64,000 bases of DNA from Imperialibacter sp963977595 (GTDB lineage: Bacteria > Bacteroidota > Bacteroidia > Cytophagales > Cyclobacteriaceae). Below are positions 43,125-50,099 of this stretch, piece by piece (within the stretch, counting starts at the first letter, position 1; each line of letters begins with the position of its first letter). Below the pieces are notes generated by a model. The model did not search any database. It was not told the origin of the DNA and saw only the letters and a list, made by a program, of their open reading frames with translations. The position numbers and the translations under genes were made by a program. The stretch lies in assembly GCF_048007035.1 (NCBI RefSeq), contig NZ_CP180355.1, forward strand, positions 992,001-1,056,000, given 5' to 3'.

Positions 43125-43987
43125 ACCAGCAGAATCTTTACAATCACCTAACCGCTAAGGAAAGAGACACACTTTCCTATCCTGCCCGAATACTGCTTAA
43201 CAAAAATGTACTAGACGGAAACGTACTTGATTTTGGTTGCGGGTTTGGTAGGGATGTGAAGCTTCTAAAAGAAAAAGGAATTACTATTGATGGGTATGAC
43301 AAGTACTATTTACCTAGCTACCCAACCAAGAAGTATGACACTATAATATGTTTTTATGTACTGAATGTGTTGATGCCCGAAGAACAAACAACGGTACTAA
43401 TTGAAATCTCTCAATTACTAAAACCAACCGGCAAAGCTTACTTTGCAGTTCGTAGAGACGTTAAGTTTGAAGGCTTTCGCACTCACAAGATACACCAGAA
43501 GCCTACCTATCAATGTAATGTAACACTTCCCTACAATACCTTTTTTAAGAATGAGAATTGCGAGATATATGAATATCGCCATTACAACCAGTTGAAACGA
43601 AGTATAAAAACCTCTTGCCCCTTTTGCCAACCAGCCTCAAATCTGGAACTGATAGCAGAATCAGCCACCGCCTATGCAATTCTAGATAAATATCCAGTGA
43701 ACCCAGGTCACACCCTAATAATACCTAAGAACCACGAGCCCAATTATTTCGATCTATCATTTAAAAAGCAAAGCGCTTGCTGGTTTCTTATAAACAAGGT
43801 AAAGGAAATCATAACTAAAATATACAATCCAGACGGTTTCAACATTGGTATCAACATTAATAAGCCAGCGGGACAGACAGTCTTTCATGCTCATATACAC
43901 CTTATCCCGAGATTTGAACATGATGTGGAAAATCCGACAGGCGGGGTACGAGGTGTTATTAAAGGGAAAACTGCGTACTCGAAATAG
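43121..43987 (+). CDS. Fusion of class I SAM methyltransferase and HIT nucleotide hydrolase
   Basis: In this 288-residue protein, residues 1-155 form a small Rossmann methyltransferase with motif I VLDFGCGFGRDV (35-46). No (D/N/S)PP(Y/F) motif is present, so it does not look like an N6-adenine or N4-cytosine DNA methylase. Residues 160-288 form a HIT domain: the zinc-type CPFC (166-169), GHTLIIPKNH, and the triad HAHIHL (246-251). HIT enzymes split AMP from adenylated compounds, including adenylyl sulfate. Fused to a methyltransferase and next to a PP-loop enzyme that uses ATP, the HIT part may clear or act on an adenylated intermediate; this is inference. Confidence 0.9.
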   Translation: MNQQNLYNHLTAKERDTLSYPARILLNKNVLDGNVLDFGCGFGRDVKLLKEKGITIDGYDKYYLPSYPTKKYDTIICFYVLNVLMPEEQTTVLIEISQLLKPTGKAYFAVRRDVKFEGFRTHKIHQKPTYQCNVTLPYNTFFKNENCEIYEYRHYNQLKRSIKTSCPFCQPASNLELIAESATAYAILDKYPVNPGHTLIIPKNHEPNYFDLSFKKQSACWFLINKVKEIITKIYNPDGFNIGININKPAGQTVFHAHIHLIPRFEHDVENPTGGVRGVIKGKTAYSK

Positions 43988-44026
43988 GCAAATCACACGC
44001 TTTATCGCCGTAGTGAACTTTGCTGT

Positions 44027-44800
44027 CTAAGTAATGATTATATTTTGCGCATGCCATTCCAAGAACTCCTTCCTAGGCCAATATTTCCTTGGCATCTGCA
44101 GGCTGGCACCCTCTAGTTGGCCAAAATGCAGCTGGTAGAAAGCCTTTTTTACATAATCCCTTAGCCCTTTTGATAGAATAATTTTGTAATTGCCGTCTAT
44201 TCCGAGAAGGCCTTGATCAAATGCCCTGTCGTATAGAGGAGAAAGGCAGATCCCGTTTTCCGGATTAAGACGTTCTTGCTCGTTTTGAGCCCACGGGATG
44301 ATGTGACTCGCAACAAGTAGAGTCGGAATGTCTATTCCAGTCATTGCACACCTGAAATCGTAGTTTGCCAGTACCATCTGCCTAAATGCTGTCTGATTTA
44401 CCCTAGTTTTTACCTCTCTTATTTTGGTTTCACCTTTCAGATGCTCCGTGCCACTTAATAATTTCTCAAACTTCTTCTCCAAAGATAGACTTTCCTTCTC
44501 GGCAAGTATCCTTTCGCTCTCGAAGAGTAGTTCTTCTTGGTTGTTGATGAATTCGTTCCAGATTGGTTGTACCTGTTTTATTCCGCCCGACAATCCTTTT
44601 ATGCCTCTTTCTTGATGGAAAGGATCTACATGCGCAAAGTTGTTCAGCCGTATTGCAACGGAATTAACAGACCTTCCTATCAGTTGAGCTAAAGCCACGA
44701 TTTCAGGAGTTCCAGTATGCAGCTTACCAAAAGGAAGCTTTAAATAAAGATTAAGCGCAACTATCAGTTCTTCCCTTGTCCAGAGGTTTTTAATGGGCAT
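44027..44800 (-). CDS. HNH restriction-type endonuclease
   Basis: The 257-residue protein has an N-terminal helical region that opens with LWTREELIVALNLYLKLPFG, a common start in this restriction-type family, and a middle coiled part. The C-terminal HNH site shows CAMTG (151-155), VASHIIPW with His 166, LNPENGICLS with Asn 179 and Asn 182, and DRAFDQG. It probably cuts DNA. It converges with the four-gene operon, ends 40 bases from it and shares its A+T-rich base use, so it belongs to the same accessory island, though perhaps as a separate system. Confidence 0.9.
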   Translation of the reverse strand: MPIKNLWTREELIVALNLYLKLPFGKLHTGTPEIVALAQLIGRSVNSVAIRLNNFAHVDPFHQERGIKGLSGGIKQVQPIWNEFINNQEELLFESERILAEKESLSLEKKFEKLLSGTEHLKGETKIREVKTRVNQTAFRQMVLANYDFRCAMTGIDIPTLLVASHIIPWAQNEQERLNPENGICLSPLYDRAFDQGLLGIDGNYKIILSKGLRDYVKKAFYQLHFGQLEGASLQMPRKYWPRKEFLEWHAQNIIIT

Positions 44801-44863
44801 GCGATATTGTTTAAGAAGGTTATGACCGGAACTTTCTCTATTTTAGATCAGCTCTTTTGATCC

Positions 44864-44956
44864 ATGTCTATGAAAGTTACATCAATTTTTTTATTCGCCT
44901 TATTTTTCTTTGAACCATATTATAGCAATGCCCATCCTCTCAAAAAACCACGCTGA
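44864..44956 (+). pseudogene. Truncated secreted-protein ORF (30 residues)
   Basis: A 30-codon frame starts MSMKVTSIFLFALFFFEPYY and continues SNAHPLKK, a convincing signal peptide with a cleavage site after SNA, but stops eleven residues later. It looks like the 5' end of a lost periplasmic or outer membrane protein gene at the right edge of the accessory island. It could also be a genuine small exported peptide. Both ATGs (44864 and 44870) are usable. Confidence 0.35.
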
Positions 44957-45095
44957 ACAGCAACGTCACGATGTTTTTGAAATGGTGCACCATACCCCCT
45001 CCCATCACACCTGCCTTAGTTTTTTCCCTCCAACCTGCTAAATTGTATCCGCACCTTTTTTTTGTTAGATGCTTTTATCAACCCAACCTCCTCTC

Positions 45096-45968
45096 ATGAA
45101 AAAACTTCTCTTCCTGCTCCTGCTGGTTTCCACCACAGCCATGGCTCAGCCCCAACCTGTGAAGCTCTTTATCTCTGTAGACATGGAGGGCATAGGCGGC
45201 ATTGGCACGGCCAAAATGACCAGCGGCGGCAAAGACTATGACACGGGCCGCAAGCTGATGACCGACGAGGTGAATGCCGTGGTGGCGGCCATTTTTGAAG
45301 CAGGCCCCGCCACCATAGTGGTGAACGACAGCCACGGCGACATGCAAAACCTCCTCCACACCCAGCTCGATCCCCGGGTGGAGTATATCCAGAGCAATAT
45401 CAAGCCCCTGGGCATGGTGCAGGGACTGGACGCCACCTTCAATGGGGTGATCTACATCGGCTACCACGCCATGGCCGGCACTGAAAATGGCTTTCTGGCG
45501 CATACCGGCTCCGGCTCGGTAAAAGGCCTTTGGATCAATGGCACCGAGGTGGGCGAAGGCGGACTAAACACTTTTTTCGCTGGTGCTGTAGGTGTGCCTG
45601 TCATCCTGGCCAGCGGCGACAAAACCTTCACCGAGGAAATCAAAAAGCTGATACCGGCGGTGCGCACCGTTACCACCAAGGAAGCCATTGGCTCCAGCGC
45701 CGCCAAACTCCTCCACCCCGACGTGGTGAAAAAAGAGCTACAGGCACAAACCAAAGCAGCCCTGAAGGACATCAAAAATGCCAAACCTCTGCCAGTGCAA
45801 AACCCCATTGAGTTTGTGCTGAAGGTCGACGCCCCCACCCGTGCCGATGTGGCCATGGGCATCCCAGGCATGAAGCGGGTGGATGGCTACACGGTGTCGT
45901 ACCAGGCCAAAGACATGGAGGAGGCGTACAAGCTGATCAGGATTGTTTATAAGTATTTGCAGTGGTAG
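45096..45968 (+). CDS. Secreted M55 D-aminopeptidase-like protein (DppA family)
   Basis: The 290-residue protein starts at ATG 45096 with a signal peptide ending in AMAQ; the in-frame ATG at 45069 would bury the signal. The DppA zinc-site elements are all visible: SVDMEGIGGI, VVNDSHGDMQNL, IGYHAMAG and LWINGTEVGEGG. The family cleaves D-amino acid peptides with two zinc ions and forms a decamer. Because of the signal, this member acts outside the cytoplasm, perhaps in peptidoglycan peptide recycling. Confidence 0.93.
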   Translation: MKKLLFLLLLVSTTAMAQPQPVKLFISVDMEGIGGIGTAKMTSGGKDYDTGRKLMTDEVNAVVAAIFEAGPATIVVNDSHGDMQNLLHTQLDPRVEYIQSNIKPLGMVQGLDATFNGVIYIGYHAMAGTENGFLAHTGSGSVKGLWINGTEVGEGGLNTFFAGAVGVPVILASGDKTFTEEIKKLIPAVRTVTTKEAIGSSAAKLLHPDVVKKELQAQTKAALKDIKNAKPLPVQNPIEFVLKVDAPTRADVAMGIPGMKRVDGYTVSYQAKDMEEAYKLIRIVYKYLQW

Positions 45969-45969
45969 C

Positions 45970-46080
45970 TTCCTGGTGTGAAGACACACCAGGAAACGTT
46001 GGTGGTAGCCTCCTGGTGTGAAGAAGCACCAGGAAACCTGATGTGTGATACGGGCAGGAAGACACACCCGGAAACCTGAT
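45970..46080. repeat. Three REP-like hairpins in tandem (about 40-bp period)
   Basis: TTCCTGGTGTG (45970-45980), the loop AAGA and CACACCAGGAA form a perfect 11-base stem. A second copy with a slightly broken stem starts at 46010 and a third, more diverged one near 46049. No U run follows, so these are repeats and not a classical terminator, although they may protect the 3' end of the M55 transcript. Confidence 0.75.
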
Positions 46081-46170
46081 GGTGTTTTGTGAGTGTCTCC
46101 ACTCACCACCTCCCTTGCTTTTCAGCTTTTGCCAACGTTCGCTACCTTCACGGCTTCAAAGGAAAGTGTT

Positions 46171-46677
46171 ATGATCGTTAAAATGGCCGAGGGCAACCTC
46201 AAAACAAAATATGGGGAGTACCATGAGGTGCTCTACTACGACGGACAGAAAGAGTCGATTGCCCTGGTGATGGGCGATGTGAAAGATGGGGAGGAAGTGC
46301 TTTGCAGGGTGCACTCGTCGTGCCTGTTCGGCCATGCCTTCAACAGCATTGAGTGCGACTGCCGGGAGCAAATGGAAACCTCGCAGCAGCTCATACAACA
46401 AGAAGGCAAGGGCATTGTGATTTGGCTGGAGCAGGAAGGAAAGGGCAATGGCCACTTTGCCTTGCTCAAAAGTGTGGAGCACAAGCGCCAGGGTGTGAAG
46501 CAAGCCGATGCCTACGAAGCCGTCGGCTTCAAAAGAGATGCCCGGGACTTTCGGGCTGCAGCCGAGATACTGAAAGACCTTGAAGTGAGGTCTGTTCGCA
46601 TGATTACCGGGAATGCAAATAAAACCGAAACGCTCACCAGCTATGGTGTGAAAGTGGTGGGCACAGTGCCCACCTGA
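46171..46677 (+). CDS. GTP cyclohydrolase II-like protein
   Basis: The 168-residue protein from ATG 46171 has the zinc motif of GTP cyclohydrolase II, CRVHSSCLFGHAFNSIECDC, with three conserved Cys, and the QEGKGNGH loop for QEGRGIG in typical RibA. The C-terminus YGVKVVGTVP also fits. The standard enzyme makes the first riboflavin precursor from GTP. This copy is a little shorter than the usual 196 residues, is not fused to RibB and lies alone, and the Arg of the GTP-binding loop is Lys. It may be a second, specialised copy. A longer start at 46093 seems unlikely. Confidence 0.85.
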   Translation: MIVKMAEGNLKTKYGEYHEVLYYDGQKESIALVMGDVKDGEEVLCRVHSSCLFGHAFNSIECDCREQMETSQQLIQQEGKGIVIWLEQEGKGNGHFALLKSVEHKRQGVKQADAYEAVGFKRDARDFRAAAEILKDLEVRSVRMITGNANKTETLTSYGVKVVGTVPT

Positions 46678-46688
46678 CCATCATTTTT

Positions 46689-47309
46689 TCAGTTCAAAAG
46701 GAAAGAAAACCCAAATTGGGGGTTATTGAAGAAAATAGAAAAAGAAGTGTCGCTCCCCCCCTCCCTGTCATTTAACTGAAAAGCTGCACCACCTATGGAC
46801 CCATTCAGTAAAACTCTGTCCATCACTTTCCAGCTTATACCAGGTGTGACCGTTAAGTCATAGGAAGTAGTATATTCGGTTGTTTTCGATTGAAACGTTT
46901 CACTCAGGGTGTATTCACTTACAGACTTATTCAAACCTACCCGGGCCCTACCGTTCCAGTTAAAGTAAATCTTATTGGTAATGGTGTAAAACCGTTGATA
47001 AAACACACCCAGGCTGTAATGCTGATTCGTGCCCATACTTTCAAAATTCCCGCCTTTATTTTTACTGGAGCCAGCTCCAAAGCCAAGCTCAACTCCCATC
47101 AAACCATTGCTCTTTATTGGTTTGGCGATTGATGGGCTGAAAAAAAATGAAGAAGTTGAGTTCGTTTGACTATCATTAATATTTTTAGTCTTATTTTGAC
47201 TAGTACCATAATTCACCAGCCCTCCGATCACATATTTTGTGCTGTCAAATTGCGCAAAAGACGCAGAGCAAATTAAGACAAACGTTATAGCTAGTTGAGT
47301 CTTTTTCAT
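46689..47309 (-). CDS. Small outer membrane barrel protein (paralogue A)
   Basis: The 206-residue protein has a signal peptide ending in ASFAQ followed by FDSTKYVIGGLVNYGTSQNK. The rest is an eight-strand barrel pattern ending FGFSFLLN. It shares its start, internal motif VTPGISWKVMDRVLLNGSIG and end with the next gene upstream, so the two arose by duplication. No function is known. It converges with the cyclohydrolase gene. Confidence 0.8.
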   Translation of the reverse strand: MKKTQLAITFVLICSASFAQFDSTKYVIGGLVNYGTSQNKTKNINDSQTNSTSSFFFSPSIAKPIKSNGLMGVELGFGAGSSKNKGGNFESMGTNQHYSLGVFYQRFYTITNKIYFNWNGRARVGLNKSVSEYTLSETFQSKTTEYTTSYDLTVTPGISWKVMDRVLLNGSIGGAAFQLNDREGGSDTSFSIFFNNPQFGFSFLLN

Positions 47310-47353
47310 AGTTTGAATTTTTTAGGGTTCCCTATTTCTGAAGTTTATGGTCT

Positions 47354-47935
47354 TTATTTAATTAGAAAGGTGACTCCGAACTGAGGGTTATTGAACCGAA
47401 TATTAAACTGGCTGTTTTTGATATCAACCGAAGCGTTCGGAGCGCCGGAAGACAGGCTTTGATAGCTGTAGCCTGCTTCACCGAGCGATGCGTTCAAGAT
47501 AATGCTATCCATTACTTTCCAGCTAAACCCTGGCACCAGGCTAAAATTATATCCTCGATTGTCGTACGTGGAGGAATTGTTTCCCTGATTGTTAAAGCTT
47601 ACTCCTGCAAGTACCCTCCAGTTAAAAAACACCCGCTCTGCTACTCCATAAAATTTTTGGTAGAATATGCCCGTGCGCAGGTTGTTCCAGGTTTCTTTGG
47701 AGTTAGAGTCGTCGTTTTTCAAAATCGTCGTGTAGTATCCACCTGACAGTCCAATCAAGGCATCTGATTTAATGGTCTTTGCGAAAGAAGGAACAACTCC
47801 TATGGAGGATACACCAGAGAGCGCATCATTGTTAAAACCGACCGCAGCCCCGATCACAAATTTGGTGTCTTCAAACTGGGCGTAAGCCGACCCGGCGAAG
47901 AGCAAAAGGAGAAAAGCTAGTTGAAATTTTTTCAT
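47354..47935 (-). CDS. Small outer membrane barrel protein (paralogue B)
   Basis: The 193-residue protein starts at ATG 47935 with a signal peptide ending in GSAYAQ, then FEDTKFVIGAAVGFNNDALS. It matches paralogue A in LVPGFSWKVMDSIILNASLG and in the C-terminal NNPQFGVTFLIK strand. The two genes are 44 bases apart on the same strand and are probably transcribed together. Such small barrels are frequent in Bacteroidota; role unknown. Confidence 0.8.
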   Translation of the reverse strand: MKKFQLAFLLLLFAGSAYAQFEDTKFVIGAAVGFNNDALSGVSSIGVVPSFAKTIKSDALIGLSGGYYTTILKNDDSNSKETWNNLRTGIFYQKFYGVAERVFFNWRVLAGVSFNNQGNNSSTYDNRGYNFSLVPGFSWKVMDSIILNASLGEAGYSYQSLSSGAPNASVDIKNSQFNIRFNNPQFGVTFLIK

Positions 47936-48076
47936 AGGTATGTGTTTTAATCGGTAGGATAACAATAATTATACCGAATTATTATTGAATTGCATGCTTT
48001 TATAAGTTCAACTGTCCCAACAAAGGCTTTCATTTTCAAAAATATTATGTAAAACTTATTCCAAAGAGCAGGAATT

Positions 48077-48116
48077 AAAGAGGGTGCCTTTGCTTGTAGT
48101 AGAAAGCAACCTCTTT
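48077..48116. other. Hairpin in the gap between divergent genes
   Basis: AAAGAGGGTGC pairs with GCAACCTCTTT with one mismatch around an 18-base loop. It lies between divergent genes, so it cannot end either of them. It may be a relic of a lost gene or a control element of the sigma factor gene. The rest of the 47936-48194 gap shows nothing clear. Confidence 0.4.
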
Positions 48117-48194
48117 CACTTATTCTAAATAATTACCTTCATTCTGTAAGAAATCCACAGAGCCCGGTACTAGCTAAGTAACCATTCGGTAAAA

Positions 48195-48719
48195 ATGAAG
48201 GAAAGCGAACAGCAACACATTTTCGACACCTGGCTTAGGCAATACAAAGCCCTCCTCTTTAAAGTAGTGCGGGCCTATGCGTTTACGGAGTTTGACCGGG
48301 ATGACCTTTTTCAGGAAATCACCATTCAGGTGTGGCATTCTATTCCAAAATTCAGGCATGAGTCAGCGGCGAGCACCTGGCTTTACCGGGTGTCGCTAAA
48401 CACCGCCATGCGCTGGTCGATGAAAGAAAAGAAGCACACCGATGGCCGGGAGTCGATAGAAGGGCTGCCTTCAGCACACCCCTTGTTGCTACAGGAACAA
48501 GCGACGCACAACGACGAAAAGCTGGCGTGGCTCTACGCCGAAATCGCTTTGCTGAGCGAAGTAGAGCGGTCGCTTACCCTGCTGCTACTCGATGGCTTCA
48601 GCTACAAAGAAATGGCCGACATGGTGGGTTTAACCGAAACCAATATTGGCGTTAAGATTCACCGGATCAAAAAACATTTGACCACTCAATCTAAAAAATA
48701 TGAGCACTATGGAGTTTGA
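48195..48719 (+). CDS. ECF RNA polymerase sigma factor (second)
   Basis: The 174-residue protein has sigma region 2 (about 12-80, with AYAFTEFDRDDLFQEITIQV and FRHESAASTWLYRVSLNTA) and region 4 (about 110-165, with LLLDGFSYKEMADMVGLTET then NIGVKIHRIKKHL). It is followed with a 20-base overlap by a membrane protein gene, the usual place for its anti-sigma factor. It differs clearly from the sigma factor at 14965. Confidence 0.93.
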   Translation: MKESEQQHIFDTWLRQYKALLFKVVRAYAFTEFDRDDLFQEITIQVWHSIPKFRHESAASTWLYRVSLNTAMRWSMKEKKHTDGRESIEGLPSAHPLLLQEQATHNDEKLAWLYAEIALLSEVERSLTLLLLDGFSYKEMADMVGLTETNIGVKIHRIKKHLTTQSKKYEHYGV

Positions 48720-49293
48720 GGATTTAAAAAAAATTTGGGACACTCAAAATAACGAACCTATGTACGCTATTAATGAAACAGCGCTGCACCAGCGCATCCA
48801 TCAGCACAAAAACAAAACCGGTTGGCTGGCTCATGTCAATGAGATCGGCATGATGTTCATTGCCACAGTAACAGGAGGATTTCTACTGATTGATGCAATA
48901 CGTGATCAGGAAAGTGCCTATTCGTACGTGGGTGGGCTGGCTTTCCTTGTTATTGGTGTTTTTGTGTTCTTCAGTCGGCGTCAGAGAAAGAGGAGTGAGA
49001 ACAGGTTTGACCAATCGATGCTTGCCGAACTTGATCAGGCTATCAAAAACGCAGGTTACCTTGTTACCTTTGCCAAAACGTTCGTGTGGTGGTTCTTGCT
49101 GCCTGCAGCCATCTTTTCATTCCCTAACCTGGCATTGAACAACGCTTCGTGGGAGAAATACCTGTTGGTACTGGGGGCTTTCGTGCTGTCTTATTTAGTG
49201 GTTACGTGGGAGTTGCGCAGGGTACATTTGCCGAGAAAAAGAAAACTAGAGAGCCTGCGTGATAAATTGATCGGGGACCGGGAATTTTCTTGA
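48709..49293 (+). CDS. Four-helix membrane protein, probable partner of the ECF sigma factor
   Basis: The 194-residue protein from ATG 48709 (48700 is also in frame) begins EFEDLKKIWDTQNNEP, a head found often behind ECF sigma genes in Bacteroidota. Four membrane helices follow at about 45-65, 70-90, 120-140 and 147-167. The overlap with the sigma gene suggests coupled translation and a role in holding the sigma factor at the membrane. No known anti-sigma domain can be named. Confidence 0.75.
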   Translation: MEFEDLKKIWDTQNNEPMYAINETALHQRIHQHKNKTGWLAHVNEIGMMFIATVTGGFLLIDAIRDQESAYSYVGGLAFLVIGVFVFFSRRQRKRSENRFDQSMLAELDQAIKNAGYLVTFAKTFVWWFLLPAAIFSFPNLALNNASWEKYLLVLGAFVLSYLVVTWELRRVHLPRKRKLESLRDKLIGDREFS

Positions 49294-49415
49294 ACGATTG
49301 ACGGTGGTATTGGCAATGCACAGGGCGATAAATCCTGATTAAAATGACAGAAAAGCACTGCATCTTTTACCTGCCAACGCCGTTAATTCATGCAATAATT
49401 GACCCTTAACTTTAA

Positions 49416-49886
49416 ATGGCCAAAACACACCACTATCAATCCACTGTTCGCTGGACAGGCAACAAAGGCACCGGCACCTCAGGCTACCGTGACTATGAAC
49501 GGAGCCACACGGTCAGCATCGACGGAAAGCCCGACATTCTCACCTCCTCCGACCCGTCCTTTCGGGGCGACAAAAGCAGGCACAATCCAGAGGAGCTGTT
49601 TCTGTCTTCTATATCTTCCTGCCACATGCTGTGGTTTTTACACCTGTGTTCCGATGCCGGCATTGTGGTTACCGAGTATGCAGACAATGCCGAGGGCACC
49701 ATGGTGGAAAACCCTGACGGCAGCGGGCAGTTCAGTGAGGTGGTGCTGAGGCCTGCTGTTACAATAACCGATGCCGCAAGAGTTGATGAAACCAAAAGGC
49801 TGCATCACAAAGCCAACGAGATGTGTTTTATTGCGAGGTCGGTTAATTTTAAGGTAAGGCATGAGCCAACCGTGAGGATGCTCTAA
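49416..49886 (+). CDS. OsmC family peroxide-reductase-like protein (second)
   Basis: The 156-residue protein has the OsmC layout: strands in the first 50 residues, the helix PEELFLSSISSCHMLWFLHL with the first redox Cys, and the second Cys in NEMCFIARSVNF. It is a different branch from the OsmC protein at 12439, with a longer N-terminus (STVRWTGNKGTGTSGYRDYE). It likely reduces organic peroxides. It stands alone between the ECF module and the giant T9SS gene. Confidence 0.92.
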   Translation: MAKTHHYQSTVRWTGNKGTGTSGYRDYERSHTVSIDGKPDILTSSDPSFRGDKSRHNPEELFLSSISSCHMLWFLHLCSDAGIVVTEYADNAEGTMVENPDGSGQFSEVVLRPAVTITDAARVDETKRLHHKANEMCFIARSVNFKVRHEPTVRML

Positions 49887-50099
49887 TGACACTGACTTTA
49901 TCCAAAGTCGAGTAAGCGAAAGAAATCACCGATATCTTTTGCCCTTTTGTCGAAATTCAAGCTGGCATGATCAAATTATTTTGATATTTGCACCGAGTCT
50001 TTTGACCTGATCAAAATTCTATAGAATATTCTAAAAGCCACAAAGCCAATAGATAAAGATCATTATGGTTAATAGAAATCTTTCTCACTAGTTAAATGT

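Noticed and set aside
40073..43987. Classical Dnd or Ssp phosphorothioation system
   Set aside because: Only a DndC-like protein is present. There is no DndA/IscS, DndB, DndD, DndE, SspB or SspD and no DptFGH-type restriction genes in the window.
48077..48116. Hairpin taken as a terminator
   Set aside because: It lies between divergent genes with no upstream gene ending there, has a mismatch and lacks a U run, so termination is not supported.
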